A stretch of DNA of 64,000 nt from JAVJSF01 sp040219555 (GTDB lineage: Bacteria > Actinomycetota > Thermoleophilia > Miltoncostaeales > Miltoncostaeaceae), in contig JAVJSF010000001.1 in NCBI GenBank assembly GCA_040219555.1, forward strand, positions 1-64,000. The letters run 5' to 3'. Below are positions 1 through 8,285 of this stretch, one piece after another (position 1 is the first letter of the stretch; every line of letters begins with the position of its first letter). The position numbers were made by a program, and so were the translations under genes. The notes under the pieces are model-generated. The model was not told the origin of the DNA and did no database searches. It saw nothing but the letters and a program-made list of their open reading frames with translations.

Positions 1-23
1 TCGGGCCCCTGGCCGGGGCCCGA
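1..23. terminator. GC-rich stem-loop, probable terminator
   Basis: A perfect 9-bp inverted repeat (TCGGGCCCC / GGGGCCCGA) with a 5-nt loop opens the window. No T-run follows. It probably ends transcription of a gene lying left of the window, which cannot be seen. Confidence 0.5.
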
Positions 24-73
24 TGCACACGGCGGCACCGCCTCCCTTGCGGTCGGCGGGACTGGCCGCCTGA

Positions 74-126
74 GTCGACCTCTGTCGGTCGACCGGATGA
101 GAGTCGGCCTTCGGCCGATCATCCGG
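74..126. repeat. Two adjacent hairpins, one nested
   Basis: The first hairpin has arms GTCGACC (74-80) and GGTCGAC (87-93). The second is nested: outer arms CCGGATGA (93-100) and TCATCCGG (119-126), inner arms TCGGCC (104-109) and GGCCGA (113-118) around a TTC loop. Such back-to-back hairpins could be terminators or a REP-like intergenic repeat. Confidence 0.5.
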
Positions 127-165
127 TGGGTGCCGGTTCGTGTCGTGGGCGGGTGGGTTTACTCC

Positions 166-261
166 GCGCCGGCCTTTGGCCGGCGTACTTCTCCTTCGCG
201 CCGGCTTTGCCGGCGTACTGCTTTCTTGCGCCGGCCTCTGGCCGTCGTACTGCTCAACCTT
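166..261. repeat. Three tandem imperfect hairpin repeats (~31 bp)
   Basis: Three head-to-tail copies of a roughly 31-bp unit start near 166, 198 and 228. Each begins GCGCCGGC, folds on itself (GCCGGC ... GCCGGCG) and continues with CGTACT and a pyrimidine-rich tail. A fourth partial copy starts near 262. The block fills the leader of the small membrane-protein gene at 337. It looks like a REP/BIME-type repeat or a leader structure. Nothing in it codes for protein. Confidence 0.55.
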
Positions 262-336
262 TGCGCCGGGCTGTGGTCTCCGGGGGCGGGGGTAGGTTCG
301 CCGGGAGTGTCCCGAAGGCGACCAGAGGGGGATGTG

Positions 337-594
337 ATGGCGACGACGACGCTCGGTGTGCTGGGCTGGGGCGTGTTCATCGTCGCGGGCCTCCTCCTGT
401 TCCTCTTCGAGATCTACTGGTTCAACGAGTGGTGGGGAGGCGCAGGGATCGTCGTCGCGGTCTTCGTGCCGCCGATCGCCGCGTTCTTCCCCTTCATCTT
501 CCTCGCCCTCGAGGGGCTGTCCCTCGTGTACCTCGGCGTCTGGGCGGTGGGCCTCGCCGGAGTCGGCCTCGCCGCCTGGGCCGGCTACGAGTAG
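337..594 (+). CDS. Small membrane protein of unknown function
   Basis: An 85-residue, strongly hydrophobic protein. The start at 337 is preceded by a purine-rich AGAGGGGGA site, which favours it over upstream in-frame starts that would run into the repeat block. Residues about 8-28, 33-58 and 58-80 could form two or three membrane helices. An aromatic/acidic turn (EIYWFNEWW) lies between the first two. No family was recognised. The gene stands alone, downstream of hairpin repeats and upstream of the toxin-antitoxin pair. Its role is unknown. Confidence 0.6.
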   Translation: MATTTLGVLGWGVFIVAGLLLFLFEIYWFNEWWGGAGIVVAVFVPPIAAFFPFIFLALEGLSLVYLGVWAVGLAGVGLAAWAGYE

Positions 595-693
595 CGTCCT
601 GCTCCCGCACAGGCCGCTCGGAGAGCCGCGCGAGCGCTCCCTTGGAGGGGCGGGGCGCGCCGGCGGTCGGCTTGTCGGATCCCTGCCGGCCGG

Positions 694-721
694 GATATCA
701 TGCAGCGGTAACTGCGATATC
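694..721. promoter_or_regulatory. Nested palindrome, probable VapB operator
   Basis: GATATC occurs at 694-699 and again at 716-721, enclosing a smaller inverted pair GCAG/CTGC. The palindrome ends 13 bases before the vapB start, where autoregulating VapB proteins usually bind. The operator role is inferred from position and symmetry. Confidence 0.55.
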
Positions 722-734
722 AAATGGAGGCCCG

Positions 735-938
735 ATGGCGCGGACCGTGATCGACATCGATGATGAGGCCCTGGCAGCCGCCATGCGCGAACTCGGGACG
801 ACGACGAAGGTCGAGACCGTCAATCGTGCCCTCGCCGAGATCGGCAGCCGTGCCCGCCGGCTGGCGGCGATCCAGCATCTGCGTGTGGCCGACGACGACC
901 TGGGCGATCCCGGGGTCATGTCCGGGGCGTGGCGCTGA
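735..938 (+). CDS. vapB: Type II antitoxin, VapB family
   Basis: A 67-residue protein with the typical VapB N-terminus: a short beta strand (RTVIDIDDE) followed by helices carrying a TTKVETVNRAL motif, as in ribbon-helix-helix antitoxins that neutralise PIN toxins and repress their own promoter. TGGAGG sits upstream of the ATG. The 3' end overlaps the toxin gene by 10 nt, so the two are probably translationally coupled. The nested palindrome just upstream is the likely operator. The basic C-terminal tail would contact the toxin, by analogy. Confidence 0.85.
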   Translation: MARTVIDIDDEALAAAMRELGTTTKVETVNRALAEIGSRARRLAAIQHLRVADDDLGDPGVMSGAWR

Positions 939-1354
939 CCCTGGTCCTCGCCGACAAGTCGGCGCTCGAGCAGCAACGTCACAGTGAGGTCGCCGCGTCG
1001 ACGTTGTCGGCCCTCGCCGCGGAGAACCGGCTGGCGGTCTGCGGCATCATCGCCTTGGAGGTTCTCTACTCGTCGAGGGGGCCCGCCGACTACGAGCTCG
1101 CGCGCGATGCGCTGGACGCCTTCGTCTGGATCCCGACCGAGGATCGGGTCATCCGCCGGGCGCTCACCCTCCAGCGCCGGCTGGCTGCGGAGGGGCATCA
1201 TCGGCGCCCGATCCCCGATCTCTTGGTGGCCGCGACCGCGATCGAGCACGGCGCCACCTTGCTGCACTACGACCGCGACTTCGATCTGATCGCGGCCGTC
1301 GACGACCTCCGCGCGGAGTGGATCATCCCGCGTGGCGCCCGCCACGGAGGCTGA
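929..1354 (+). CDS. vapC: PIN-domain ribonuclease toxin, VapC family
   Basis: A 141-residue PIN-domain protein. Expected metal-binding acidic residues are visible: D9 (LVLADKS), E44 (IIALEVLYS), D97 (IPDLLVAAT) and D115/D117 (HYDRDFD). VapC toxins are Mg-dependent endoribonucleases that cleave tRNA or rRNA when released from VapB. The GTG start at 929 lies inside the end of vapB, typical of this module. All active-site positions are intact, so the toxin is probably functional. The RNA target cannot be read from sequence. The next gene converges from the minus strand only 8 bp downstream. Confidence 0.88.
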   Translation: MALTLVLADKSALEQQRHSEVAASTLSALAAENRLAVCGIIALEVLYSSRGPADYELARDALDAFVWIPTEDRVIRRALTLQRRLAAEGHHRRPIPDLLVAATAIEHGATLLHYDRDFDLIAAVDDLRAEWIIPRGARHGG

Positions 1355-1361
1355 CCCTTCG

Positions 1362-2036
1362 CTACGCGCCGGCCAGTTCCCGCGCCCGTGAGAGGACCTC
1401 ATCCAGCATCGCCTCGGTCAGCCGGCCGGTGAAGGTGTTCTGCTGGCTCGGGTGGTAGGAGCCCAGCAGCAGGCGCCCCTCGGGCAGTGCGGACTCGGCG
1501 CCGTGGCCGAAGCGCGGCCAGGGGCGGGGCGGCGCCACGGTGCGCAGGACCGCGTCCCAGCCGATCGCCCCGAGGGCCAGGATCACGCGGGCCCCGGGGC
1601 AGGCGGCCAGCTCGCGCACCAGGAACTCCCGGCAGGTGGCACGCTCCTGCGGCGTGGGCCGGTTGGACGGCGGGGCGCAGCGCACCGCCGCCGTCACGCG
1701 CGCGCCGCGCAGGCGCAGGCCGTCGTCCGCAGCCACCGAGGTGCCCTGGTTCGCCAGGCCGGCCCGGTGCAGTGCGGCGAACAGGACATCGCCCGAGCGG
1801 TCGCCGGTGAAGACGCGGCCCGTGCGGTTGGCCCCGTGGGCCGCCGGCGCCAGGCCCACCACCAGCAGCCACGGGTCCGGGTCGCCGAACCCCGGCACCG
1901 GCCGCGCCCAGTACTCCTGGTCGGCGAACGCCCGCCGGCGCACCCGGCCCACCTCCTCGCGCCAGGCGACCAGCCGCCGGCACGCGCGGCACGCCACGAT
2001 CTCGGCCTCCAGCGCGGCCAGGTCGTCCGCGCTCAC
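1362..2036 (-). CDS. Uracil-DNA glycosylase, family 5-like
   Basis: A 224-residue protein with the family 4/5 uracil-DNA glycosylase layout: early cysteines (CRACRR), motif 1 GLAPAAHGANRTGRVFTGD (near residues 64-82) and a C-terminal SYHPSQQNTF motif. Motif 1 lacks the family-4 glutamate and fits family 5 (UDGb), which removes uracil and some other deaminated bases. Cysteines near residues 16, 19, about 122 and 137 could ligate an iron-sulfur cluster. The GTG start at 2036 overlaps the stop of the upstream hydrolase gene by 4 nt, so the two form a minus-strand operon. Confidence 0.82.
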   Translation of the reverse strand: MSADDLAALEAEIVACRACRRLVAWREEVGRVRRRAFADQEYWARPVPGFGDPDPWLLVVGLAPAAHGANRTGRVFTGDRSGDVLFAALHRAGLANQGTSVAADDGLRLRGARVTAAVRCAPPSNRPTPQERATCREFLVRELAACPGARVILALGAIGWDAVLRTVAPPRPWPRFGHGAESALPEGRLLLGSYHPSQQNTFTGRLTEAMLDEVLSRARELAGA

Positions 2037-2686
2037 GCGCGCAGGTGGACCTGCAGGAACTCCGCGGTCTCGGCCATGATCGCCGGGTCGTGCTGGAGGG
2101 TCTCGTGCCCGCCGCCCATCGCCACCCGCAGGCGCACCGGCGCCGACGAGGCCCCCGCCAGCAGGAAGGTGTGCCCCCAGGGCACGGTGTCGTCGCCGGT
2201 CGCATGCCAGAACCCGCGCGCCACGCCCTCGCGGGCGCAGGCCCCCACGACGTCGAGCCGGCGGGCCCACTCCTGTCCCAGGCGGTCGGCGAACCGGTCC
2301 GGCCGGGCCGCCGCGATGGACACCACCGCGTGGACGCGGCGATCGCCGGCGGCGGCCAGCAGCGCCAGCATCCCGCCCATCGACGACCCGCGCAGCCCGA
2401 TCCGCTCGTGCCCGCGGGCGGCCAGGACGGCGATGGCGGAGTGGACGTCGTCGAGGGCGCCGCCGTCCAACTCGCCCGCGCTCTCGCCGTGCCCGCGGAC
2501 GTCGAGCGCAAGCACGGCCATCCCGAGTGCGGACAGCATCCCGCCGAACTCGCGGTGGTTCTCCTTGCGGCTGGCGTACCCGGGGATGACGACCACCCCG
2601 GGGGCACCGGCGGGGGCCTCCCACAGCAGTCCGCAGAGCGGCGTGGCGTCGGCGCTTTCGAGGTGCAGCAGCGTGGGCTCGGGCAT
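2033..2686 (-). CDS. Alpha/beta-fold hydrolase
   Basis: A 217-residue serine hydrolase. Visible elements are an oxyanion-type VIPGYASRKENH loop, DVRGHGES, the nucleophile elbow GSSMGG, a late acid within GDDTVP and a catalytic-type histidine in GGGHET. The family includes dienelactone hydrolases and general esterases, so the substrate cannot be named. The ATG at 2686 was chosen because upstream sequence in this frame runs antisense to lysA. It overlaps the uracil-DNA glycosylase gene (GTGA) and diverges from lysA, with about 60 bp between the starts. Confidence 0.8.
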   Translation of the reverse strand: MPEPTLLHLESADATPLCGLLWEAPAGAPGVVVIPGYASRKENHREFGGMLSALGMAVLALDVRGHGESAGELDGGALDDVHSAIAVLAARGHERIGLRGSSMGGMLALLAAAGDRRVHAVVSIAAARPDRFADRLGQEWARRLDVVGACAREGVARGFWHATGDDTVPWGHTFLLAGASSAPVRLRVAMGGGHETLQHDPAIMAETAEFLQVHLRA

Positions 2687-2749
2687 CGTCCGAGGATACG
2701 GTGGCGGCGGCCGGGCGGCCCGCCCGTTCTGGTACCGTCCCGCGCGCTG

Positions 2750-4051
2750 ATGACGCCGCTCGAACAGGTCCTGCCCCCGTCCGCCGAACTCACCGCCGAG
2801 GGCCACCTTTCGCTCGGCGGCTGCGACCTCGTCGCGCTCGCCGAGGAGTTCGGGACCCCCCTCGTGGTCTATGACGAGGGCCAGCTGCGCGCGATGTGCG
2901 CGGCCTATCGGTCCGCCCTCGACGCCAACGCCCCCGGCGGCGAGGTGCTCTATGCCAGCAAGGCCTACTTCGGGCTGGCGATGCTGCGGCTGGCGGCCGA
3001 GGAGGGCATGTCCGTGGACGTCGCCTCCGGCGGCGAGCTCCACGCGGCTCTGCGCGCCGGCTTCCCGCCCGCCCGGATCCACATGCACGGCAACGCCAAG
3101 TCGCGCCGGGAGCTCGACGAGGCGCTGGCGGCCGGCGTGGGGACCGTGATCGTCGACAACCTGGACGAGATCGCCACATTGGGCGAGCTGGCGCTCGCGC
3201 GCGGCGCCGTTCAGGACGTGCTGGTGCGCGTCACCCCGGGCGTGAAGCCGAGCACCCACAGCTACATCTCCACGGGCCAGCTCGACTCCAAGTTCGGCTT
3301 CTCGATCGCCGGCGGGGCCGCCGCCGAGGCCGTCTCCCTGGCGCGCGCCACCCCCGGGGTGAACCTGATCGGCCTGCACTGCCACATCGGCTCGCAGCTG
3401 TTCGACCTCTCGGCCTACCCGGCGGCGGCGGCCATCGTGGCCGACTTCGCGTCCCAGGTCGGCGGCGAGGACCTGTCGGTGATGGACATGGGCGGCGGGC
3501 TGGGCATCGCCTACGCGCGCGGTGACGAGCCCGCCTCGGTGGACACGCTGGTGGAGACCGTCGTCGACGCCGTGCGGGCCGAGTGGGGCCGGGTGGGCCT
3601 GGCCATGCCGAAGATCATGCTCGAGCCCGGCCGCAGCATCGTGGGGCGCGCGGGCGTGAGCGTCTACCGGGTGATGTCCATCAAGGACGTGCCGGGCATC
3701 CGCCGCTACGTGGCGGTGGACGGCGGGATGAGCGACCTGCTGCGCCCGATGCTCTACGGGGCGGTCTACGAGTCCCTGCTGGCCAACCGCGCGGGCGAGG
3801 AGCCGGCACGCGAGGTGCGCCTGGTCGGCAAGCACTGCGAGAGCGGCGACGTCCTGGTGGGTGCGGCCCGCCTGCCCGAGGTCCGGCCGGACGACCTGGT
3901 CTGCCTGCCCGCCACGGGCGCCTATGGTGTCTCGATGGCCTCCAACTACAACGGCGTCACGCGGCCGGCGGTGGTGTTCGTGCACGACGGGGACGCCCGT
4001 CTGGTGACCCGGCGCGAGGACTACGCCGACATCGTGGCGCGCGACCTGTGA
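2750..4051 (+). CDS. lysA: Diaminopimelate decarboxylase
   Basis: A 433-residue PLP enzyme of the alanine-racemase fold that decarboxylates meso-diaminopimelate to lysine. The PLP lysine is K71 in YASKAYF. HCHIGSQ, the phosphate-binding GGGLG, the EPGRS segment, CESGD and the GAYG motif near the end are all present. Length is normal. It is the first gene of lysA-hom-thrC-thrB, with the next start overlapping its stop (GTGA). This arrangement links both end branches of the aspartate pathway and is common in actinobacteria. Confidence 0.95.
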   Translation: MTPLEQVLPPSAELTAEGHLSLGGCDLVALAEEFGTPLVVYDEGQLRAMCAAYRSALDANAPGGEVLYASKAYFGLAMLRLAAEEGMSVDVASGGELHAALRAGFPPARIHMHGNAKSRRELDEALAAGVGTVIVDNLDEIATLGELALARGAVQDVLVRVTPGVKPSTHSYISTGQLDSKFGFSIAGGAAAEAVSLARATPGVNLIGLHCHIGSQLFDLSAYPAAAAIVADFASQVGGEDLSVMDMGGGLGIAYARGDEPASVDTLVETVVDAVRAEWGRVGLAMPKIMLEPGRSIVGRAGVSVYRVMSIKDVPGIRRYVAVDGGMSDLLRPMLYGAVYESLLANRAGEEPAREVRLVGKHCESGDVLVGAARLPEVRPDDLVCLPATGAYGVSMASNYNGVTRPAVVFVHDGDARLVTRREDYADIVARDL

Positions 4052-5349
4052 GCGACGGCCGCACCCCGGTCCGCATCGGCCTCCTGGGCTGCGGAACCGT
4101 GGGACAGGCCGTCGTCCGGACCCTCTCCGACGACGGCGGGACGATCCTGCGCGCCTCGGGGCACCGTCTGGAGGTGGGCCCCATCCTGGTGCGCGACGTC
4201 GCGCGCGAGCGGCCGGGCATCGAGCCCTCGTGGCTCACCGACGACCCGGACGTGGTGATCGACGACCCCGAGGTCTCGGTCATCGTCGAGGTCATGGGCG
4301 GCGTGGAGCCGACCTTCGGATACCTGCGCCGGGCGCTGTCGCGCGGCGTCTCGGTGGTCACGGCCAACAAGCAACTGATCGCCCGCCACGGGCCGGAGCT
4401 GTTCCGCATCGCCCAGGGGGCCGGCGCCGAACTCCGGTTCGAGGCCTCGGCCTGCGCGGCCATCCCCGTGATCAAGGTGCTGCGCGAGTCGCTGCTGGCC
4501 GCCCGCATCACGGCCCTCACGGGCATCGTCAACGGCACCACGAACTTCATCCTCAGCGAGATGGCGCGCTCGGGGATGGCGTACGCGGACGCCCTCGCCG
4601 ACGCCCAGCGCCTGGGCTACGCCGAGGCGGATCCCACCGACGACGTGGGCGGCGCCGACGCCGCCGCCAAGATGGCCATCCTCAGCTCCATCGCGTTCCA
4701 CTCGCGGGTGGGCATCGACGACGTGCCCTACGAGGGCATCGACCGCCTGCAGGCGGAGGACATGGCCCAGGCCGCCTCGCTCGGCTTCGTCATCAAGCTG
4801 GTGGGCGTCGCCCGCCTGCACGAGGACGGGGTGAGCGTCCGCGTCTATCCGGCCCTGGTGTCCAAGGGACACCGCCTGGCCTCGATCGGCGGCCCGGACA
4901 ACGCGGTACTGCTCGAGTCGCCCGGGACGGGCGAGCTGATGCTGGTGGGCCCCGGCGCCGGCGGCGACGCCACCGCATCGGCCGTCGTGGCGGACATCCT
5001 GTCGATCCTCGGCACGCATCAGGGCTCGTTCCTGCACAATGCGCTGGCCGACTCCGGCTGGCCGCTCGTCCCGGCCGACAGGGTCAGCTCCGCGTTCTAT
5101 GTGCGGATGTCAGTGGTGGACCGTCCGGGCGTGCTGGCGCGGGTGGCCTCGATCTTCGCCGAGGAGGCGCTCTCCATCCGCACGGTGGTCCAGAGCGGCA
5201 AGGGTGCCGAGGCGCGGCTGGTGCTGGTGCTCCACGAGGGGCCGGAGGGGCGCATGCGCTCCGCGCTGGCCCGCGTGGGCGGGATGGACGAGGTGAACGG
5301 CGAGCCCGTGATGCTGCGCGTGCTCGGCACCGGGGAGGGTGAGCTGTGA
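4048..5349 (+). CDS. hom: Homoserine dehydrogenase with ACT domain
   Basis: A 433-residue enzyme that reduces aspartate semialdehyde to homoserine. The NAD(P)-binding GLLGCGTVGQ lies at the N-terminus. The catalytic region contains EASACAAIPVI, VNGTTNFIL and a GYAEADPTDDVGG segment. The last 80 residues or so form an ACT domain (MSVVDRPGVLARVASIF), which in this family gives threonine feedback inhibition. The GTG start overlaps the lysA stop by 4 nt and the stop overlaps thrC in the same way, so one message is expected. Confidence 0.95.
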   Translation: MSDGRTPVRIGLLGCGTVGQAVVRTLSDDGGTILRASGHRLEVGPILVRDVARERPGIEPSWLTDDPDVVIDDPEVSVIVEVMGGVEPTFGYLRRALSRGVSVVTANKQLIARHGPELFRIAQGAGAELRFEASACAAIPVIKVLRESLLAARITALTGIVNGTTNFILSEMARSGMAYADALADAQRLGYAEADPTDDVGGADAAAKMAILSSIAFHSRVGIDDVPYEGIDRLQAEDMAQAASLGFVIKLVGVARLHEDGVSVRVYPALVSKGHRLASIGGPDNAVLLESPGTGELMLVGPGAGGDATASAVVADILSILGTHQGSFLHNALADSGWPLVPADRVSSAFYVRMSVVDRPGVLARVASIFAEEALSIRTVVQSGKGAEARLVLVLHEGPEGRMRSALARVGGMDEVNGEPVMLRVLGTGEGEL

Positions 5350-6392
5350 TCGCGCTGATCGAGCGCTACCGCGAGTTCCTGCCCGTCCACGAGACCACCC
5401 GCATCGTCTCGCTGGGCGAGGGGAACACGCCGCTGGTGCCCCTGCCACGCCTGTCGGAGCGCCTCGGCCTGGACCTCTACGCCAAGTACGAGGGCATGAA
5501 CCCCACGGGGTCCTTCAAGGACCGCGGGATGTGCATGGCCATCACCAAGGCCGTCGAGGAGGGCGCCCGCGCGGTCATCTGCGCCTCCACGGGCAACACC
5601 TCGGCCTCGGCCGCGGCGTACGCCGCCCGCGCGGGCATCACGGCCGCGGTGGTGATCCCCGAGGGCAAGATCGCCGCCGGGAAGCTGGCCCAGGCCCTCA
5701 TCTACGGTGCGCAGGTGCTGTCGCTGGACGGCTCGTTCGACGACGCCCTGACGGTGGTGCGCGATCTGGCCGACCGCCACCCGATCGCGCTGGTCAACTC
5801 GGTCAACGAGTACCGCATCGACGGGCAGCGCACCGCCGCCTTCGAGGTGTGCGACGACCTGGGCGACGCGCCCGACGCGCTCTGCATCCCGGTGGGCAAC
5901 GCCGGCAACATCAACGCCTACTGGCTCGGCTTCCAGCAGTACCGGGAGGCGGAGCGCAGCCGCACGCTCCCGCGGATGTACGGCACGCAGGCCGCCGGCG
6001 CGGCGCCGCTGGTGACCGGGCGCACCGTCGAGAGACCCGAGACCGTGGCCACGGCCATCCGCATCGGGAACCCCGCCCGGGGGGCGCAGGCGCTGGCGGC
6101 GATGCGCGACTCGGGCGGCAACGTGATGGCCGCGACCGACGACGAGATCCTGGCGGCGTACCGCCTGCTGGCCGCCGAGGAGGGCATCTTCTGCGAGCCG
6201 GCGTCGGCCGCCTCCCTGGCCGGCGCCATGAAGCGCGTCGAGTCCGGTGACCTGCGCCCGGGCGAGCGGGTCGTGTGCGTGCTCACAGGGCACGGCCTGA
6301 AGGATCCGGACACCGCCATCGCGAACAGCGAGGGCGTCCAGCGCCTTCCCGCGACGGTGCGAGCCGTGGAGGAGGCCCTCTTTGGCGGATGA
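5346..6392 (+). CDS. thrC: Threonine synthase
   Basis: A 348-residue PLP enzyme that converts O-phosphohomoserine to threonine. The PLP-binding lysine is K58 in NPTGSFKDRG, with the CASTGNTSAS phosphate loop just after and a VGNAGNINAY glycine loop later. Length and motifs fit the short actinobacterial/Bacillus type without the plant N-terminal extension. The GTG start overlaps hom by 4 nt. The 3' end overlaps thrB by 11 nt. Confidence 0.95.
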   Translation: MIALIERYREFLPVHETTRIVSLGEGNTPLVPLPRLSERLGLDLYAKYEGMNPTGSFKDRGMCMAITKAVEEGARAVICASTGNTSASAAAYAARAGITAAVVIPEGKIAAGKLAQALIYGAQVLSLDGSFDDALTVVRDLADRHPIALVNSVNEYRIDGQRTAAFEVCDDLGDAPDALCIPVGNAGNINAYWLGFQQYREAERSRTLPRMYGTQAAGAAPLVTGRTVERPETVATAIRIGNPARGAQALAAMRDSGGNVMAATDDEILAAYRLLAAEEGIFCEPASAASLAGAMKRVESGDLRPGERVVCVLTGHGLKDPDTAIANSEGVQRLPATVRAVEEALFGG

Positions 6393-7329
6393 CCGCGTCG
6401 AGCCCGAGGCGCTGACGGTCAGCGCCCCGGCCACGTCGGCCAATCTCGGCCCCGGTTTCGACGTGCTGGGTCTGGCGCTCGACCTGGGTAATGCCCTGGT
6501 GATCCGTCGGCGGCCGGGCCCGCTGGTGGTACGGGTCACGGGCGAGGGCGCCGGCGAGATCCCCGAGGACGACTCCAACCTGGTGTGCCGCGCGCTGATG
6601 CGGGGCCTCGACACCCTGGACGGACTCGAGATCGAGTGCCGCAACCGCATCCCGCTGGGGCGCGGCCTGGGCTCGTCCGCCGCCACGGTGTGCGCCGGCC
6701 TGGTGGCCGCCAACGCCCTCGGTGGCCTGCGATGGAGCCCGGACGACCTGCTGGACCACGCCGCCGACATGGAGGGGCACGCCGACAACGCTGCCGCCTG
6801 CCTGAACGGCGGCCTGGTGGCCGTGGCGCCGGGGATGGGCTCGCGCTCCCTCGATGTCCCCGAGGGGATCGCTTTCATCGTGGTCATCCCCGAGGACCGC
6901 ATCTCCACCGGGGCGGCCCGCCGGGCGATGCCGGCGCAGGTGCCGCTGGCCGACGCCGCGGCCACGCTGGGCCACGCTGTCGGCCTGGTCCTCGCGCTCG
7001 CCGACGGCGACTTGGGGCGCATCGCCGACCACCTGGGCCGCGACGCTCTGCACGAGCCCTACCGCGCGCCCCTGGTGCCCGCGTTCAGCACGGTCCGCGC
7101 GCTCGTGGACGGGCGGGACTGCCTGGGCGCGACGATCTCGGGCTCGGGTCCCAGCATGCTCTTGTGGTGCCGCGAGGAGTCCGCCGAGGAGGTCGCCGCG
7201 GCCGCCGAGACGGCGCTGGCCGAGGCGGGGCACGACGCCCGGGTCCGCCCCTCCAAGCTCAGCAGGGCTGGCGTGCGCGCCCGCTGGACCGGCGGCAACG
7301 ACCTGCGCCTGGCGCGGGCGGTGGGGTGA
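6382..7329 (+). CDS. thrB: Homoserine kinase
   Basis: A 315-residue GHMP kinase that phosphorylates homoserine for ThrC. The GHMP ATP loop PLGRGLGSSAATV lies near residues 90-102, an N-terminal PATSANLGPGFD motif is present, and a C-terminal SGSGPS glycine motif is intact. The start is a TTG at 6382: GGAGG lies seven bases upstream and no ATG or GTG precedes the conserved N-terminus in frame. The gene overlaps thrC by 11 nt and the folP-like gene by 4 nt. Confidence 0.93.
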   Translation: MADDRVEPEALTVSAPATSANLGPGFDVLGLALDLGNALVIRRRPGPLVVRVTGEGAGEIPEDDSNLVCRALMRGLDTLDGLEIECRNRIPLGRGLGSSAATVCAGLVAANALGGLRWSPDDLLDHAADMEGHADNAAACLNGGLVAVAPGMGSRSLDVPEGIAFIVVIPEDRISTGAARRAMPAQVPLADAAATLGHAVGLVLALADGDLGRIADHLGRDALHEPYRAPLVPAFSTVRALVDGRDCLGATISGSGPSMLLWCREESAEEVAAAAETALAEAGHDARVRPSKLSRAGVRARWTGGNDLRLARAVG

Positions 7330-8192
7330 GCGCCAGCCTCGTCTGGCGTCACGCGCGCGGGACGATGGATTGCTCGCGCGGGCGGCTGGTGGGGATCGTG
7401 AACGCCAACCCCGACTCCTTCAGCGACGGGGGCGCCAGCGCCGGCTACGAGCTGGCGGTCGAGCACGGTCACCGTCTCGCGGAGGCCGGCGCGGACGTGG
7501 TGGAGGTGGGCGGGGAGTCCCTGCGCTTCTCGGACCACACGCCCGTGGAGACCGAGATCGCCCGGGTGGCACCCGTCGTCGAGCGCCTCGCCGCCGAACT
7601 CGACGTGCCCGTGGCCGTCGACACGTTCAAGGCGCCGGTCGCGGCCGCCGCGCTGGCCGCCGGGGCGGCGATCGTCAACGATCCCACCGGCCTGCGCGAC
7701 CCGGCCATGATGCGGGCCGTCGCCGCCACGGGGGCCGGGGTGGTGATGACCCACATGTTCGGCCCGCCCAAGGTGCGCCCGGCGGTCTTCCCGGATGGTG
7801 ATGTCGTCGCCCGGATCACCGCGTGGCTCCGCGGGCAGGTGGAGGCCGCGGACGCGGCCGGCATCGCCGGCGAGCGCATCGTGGTCGATCCGGGCCTCGG
7901 GCTCGGCACCGCTCCCGCGCAGGACCTGGACCTGCTCCATCGCATCGGCGAGGTGGTGGCCCTCGGCCGGCCCGTCCTGGTGCCGATCTCCAACAAGAAG
8001 GTCCTGGGCACCCTCACGGGAGCGGCGGCGTCCGAGCGACTGGCCGAGACCGCCGCCGGGCTGGTGTGGTGCCGCACGCGCGGCGCGGCGCTCTTTCGCG
8101 TCCACGACGTGGCGTTCCTGCGTCGCACCCTGACCGTGGCCGACGCGATGGCCGCCGGTTCGGCGCAGCGGTGGTACGAGGTCGCCAAGTGA
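7326..8192 (+). CDS. Divergent dihydropteroate synthase-like protein
   Basis: A 288-residue TIM-barrel pterin-binding protein of the DHPS (FolP) type. Recognisable blocks are GIVNANPDSFSDGG (normally GILNVTPDSFSDGG), VEVGGESLRFS where true FolP has GGESTRPG, AVDTFKAPVA, IVNDPTGLRD, MTHMFGPP, VVDPGLGLG and PISNKKVLG in place of the SRK pABA/phosphate motif. Loss of the TRPG loop and altered SRK motif mean it may be a divergent FolP or a paralogue with another pterin substrate. It is the last overlapping gene of the threonine operon (GTGA with thrB). Confidence 0.75.
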   Translation: MSASLVWRHARGTMDCSRGRLVGIVNANPDSFSDGGASAGYELAVEHGHRLAEAGADVVEVGGESLRFSDHTPVETEIARVAPVVERLAAELDVPVAVDTFKAPVAAAALAAGAAIVNDPTGLRDPAMMRAVAATGAGVVMTHMFGPPKVRPAVFPDGDVVARITAWLRGQVEAADAAGIAGERIVVDPGLGLGTAPAQDLDLLHRIGEVVALGRPVLVPISNKKVLGTLTGAAASERLAETAAGLVWCRTRGAALFRVHDVAFLRRTLTVADAMAAGSAQRWYEVAK

Positions 8193-8285
8193 TCCGGTCG
8201 GGTGGTAGCCTCGCCGCGGGGTGCACTCCGCGAGTCCGGCGCGCGCGCCGGCGCCCGGCGTCGCCGGAATCGTGAGGAGGGACAC

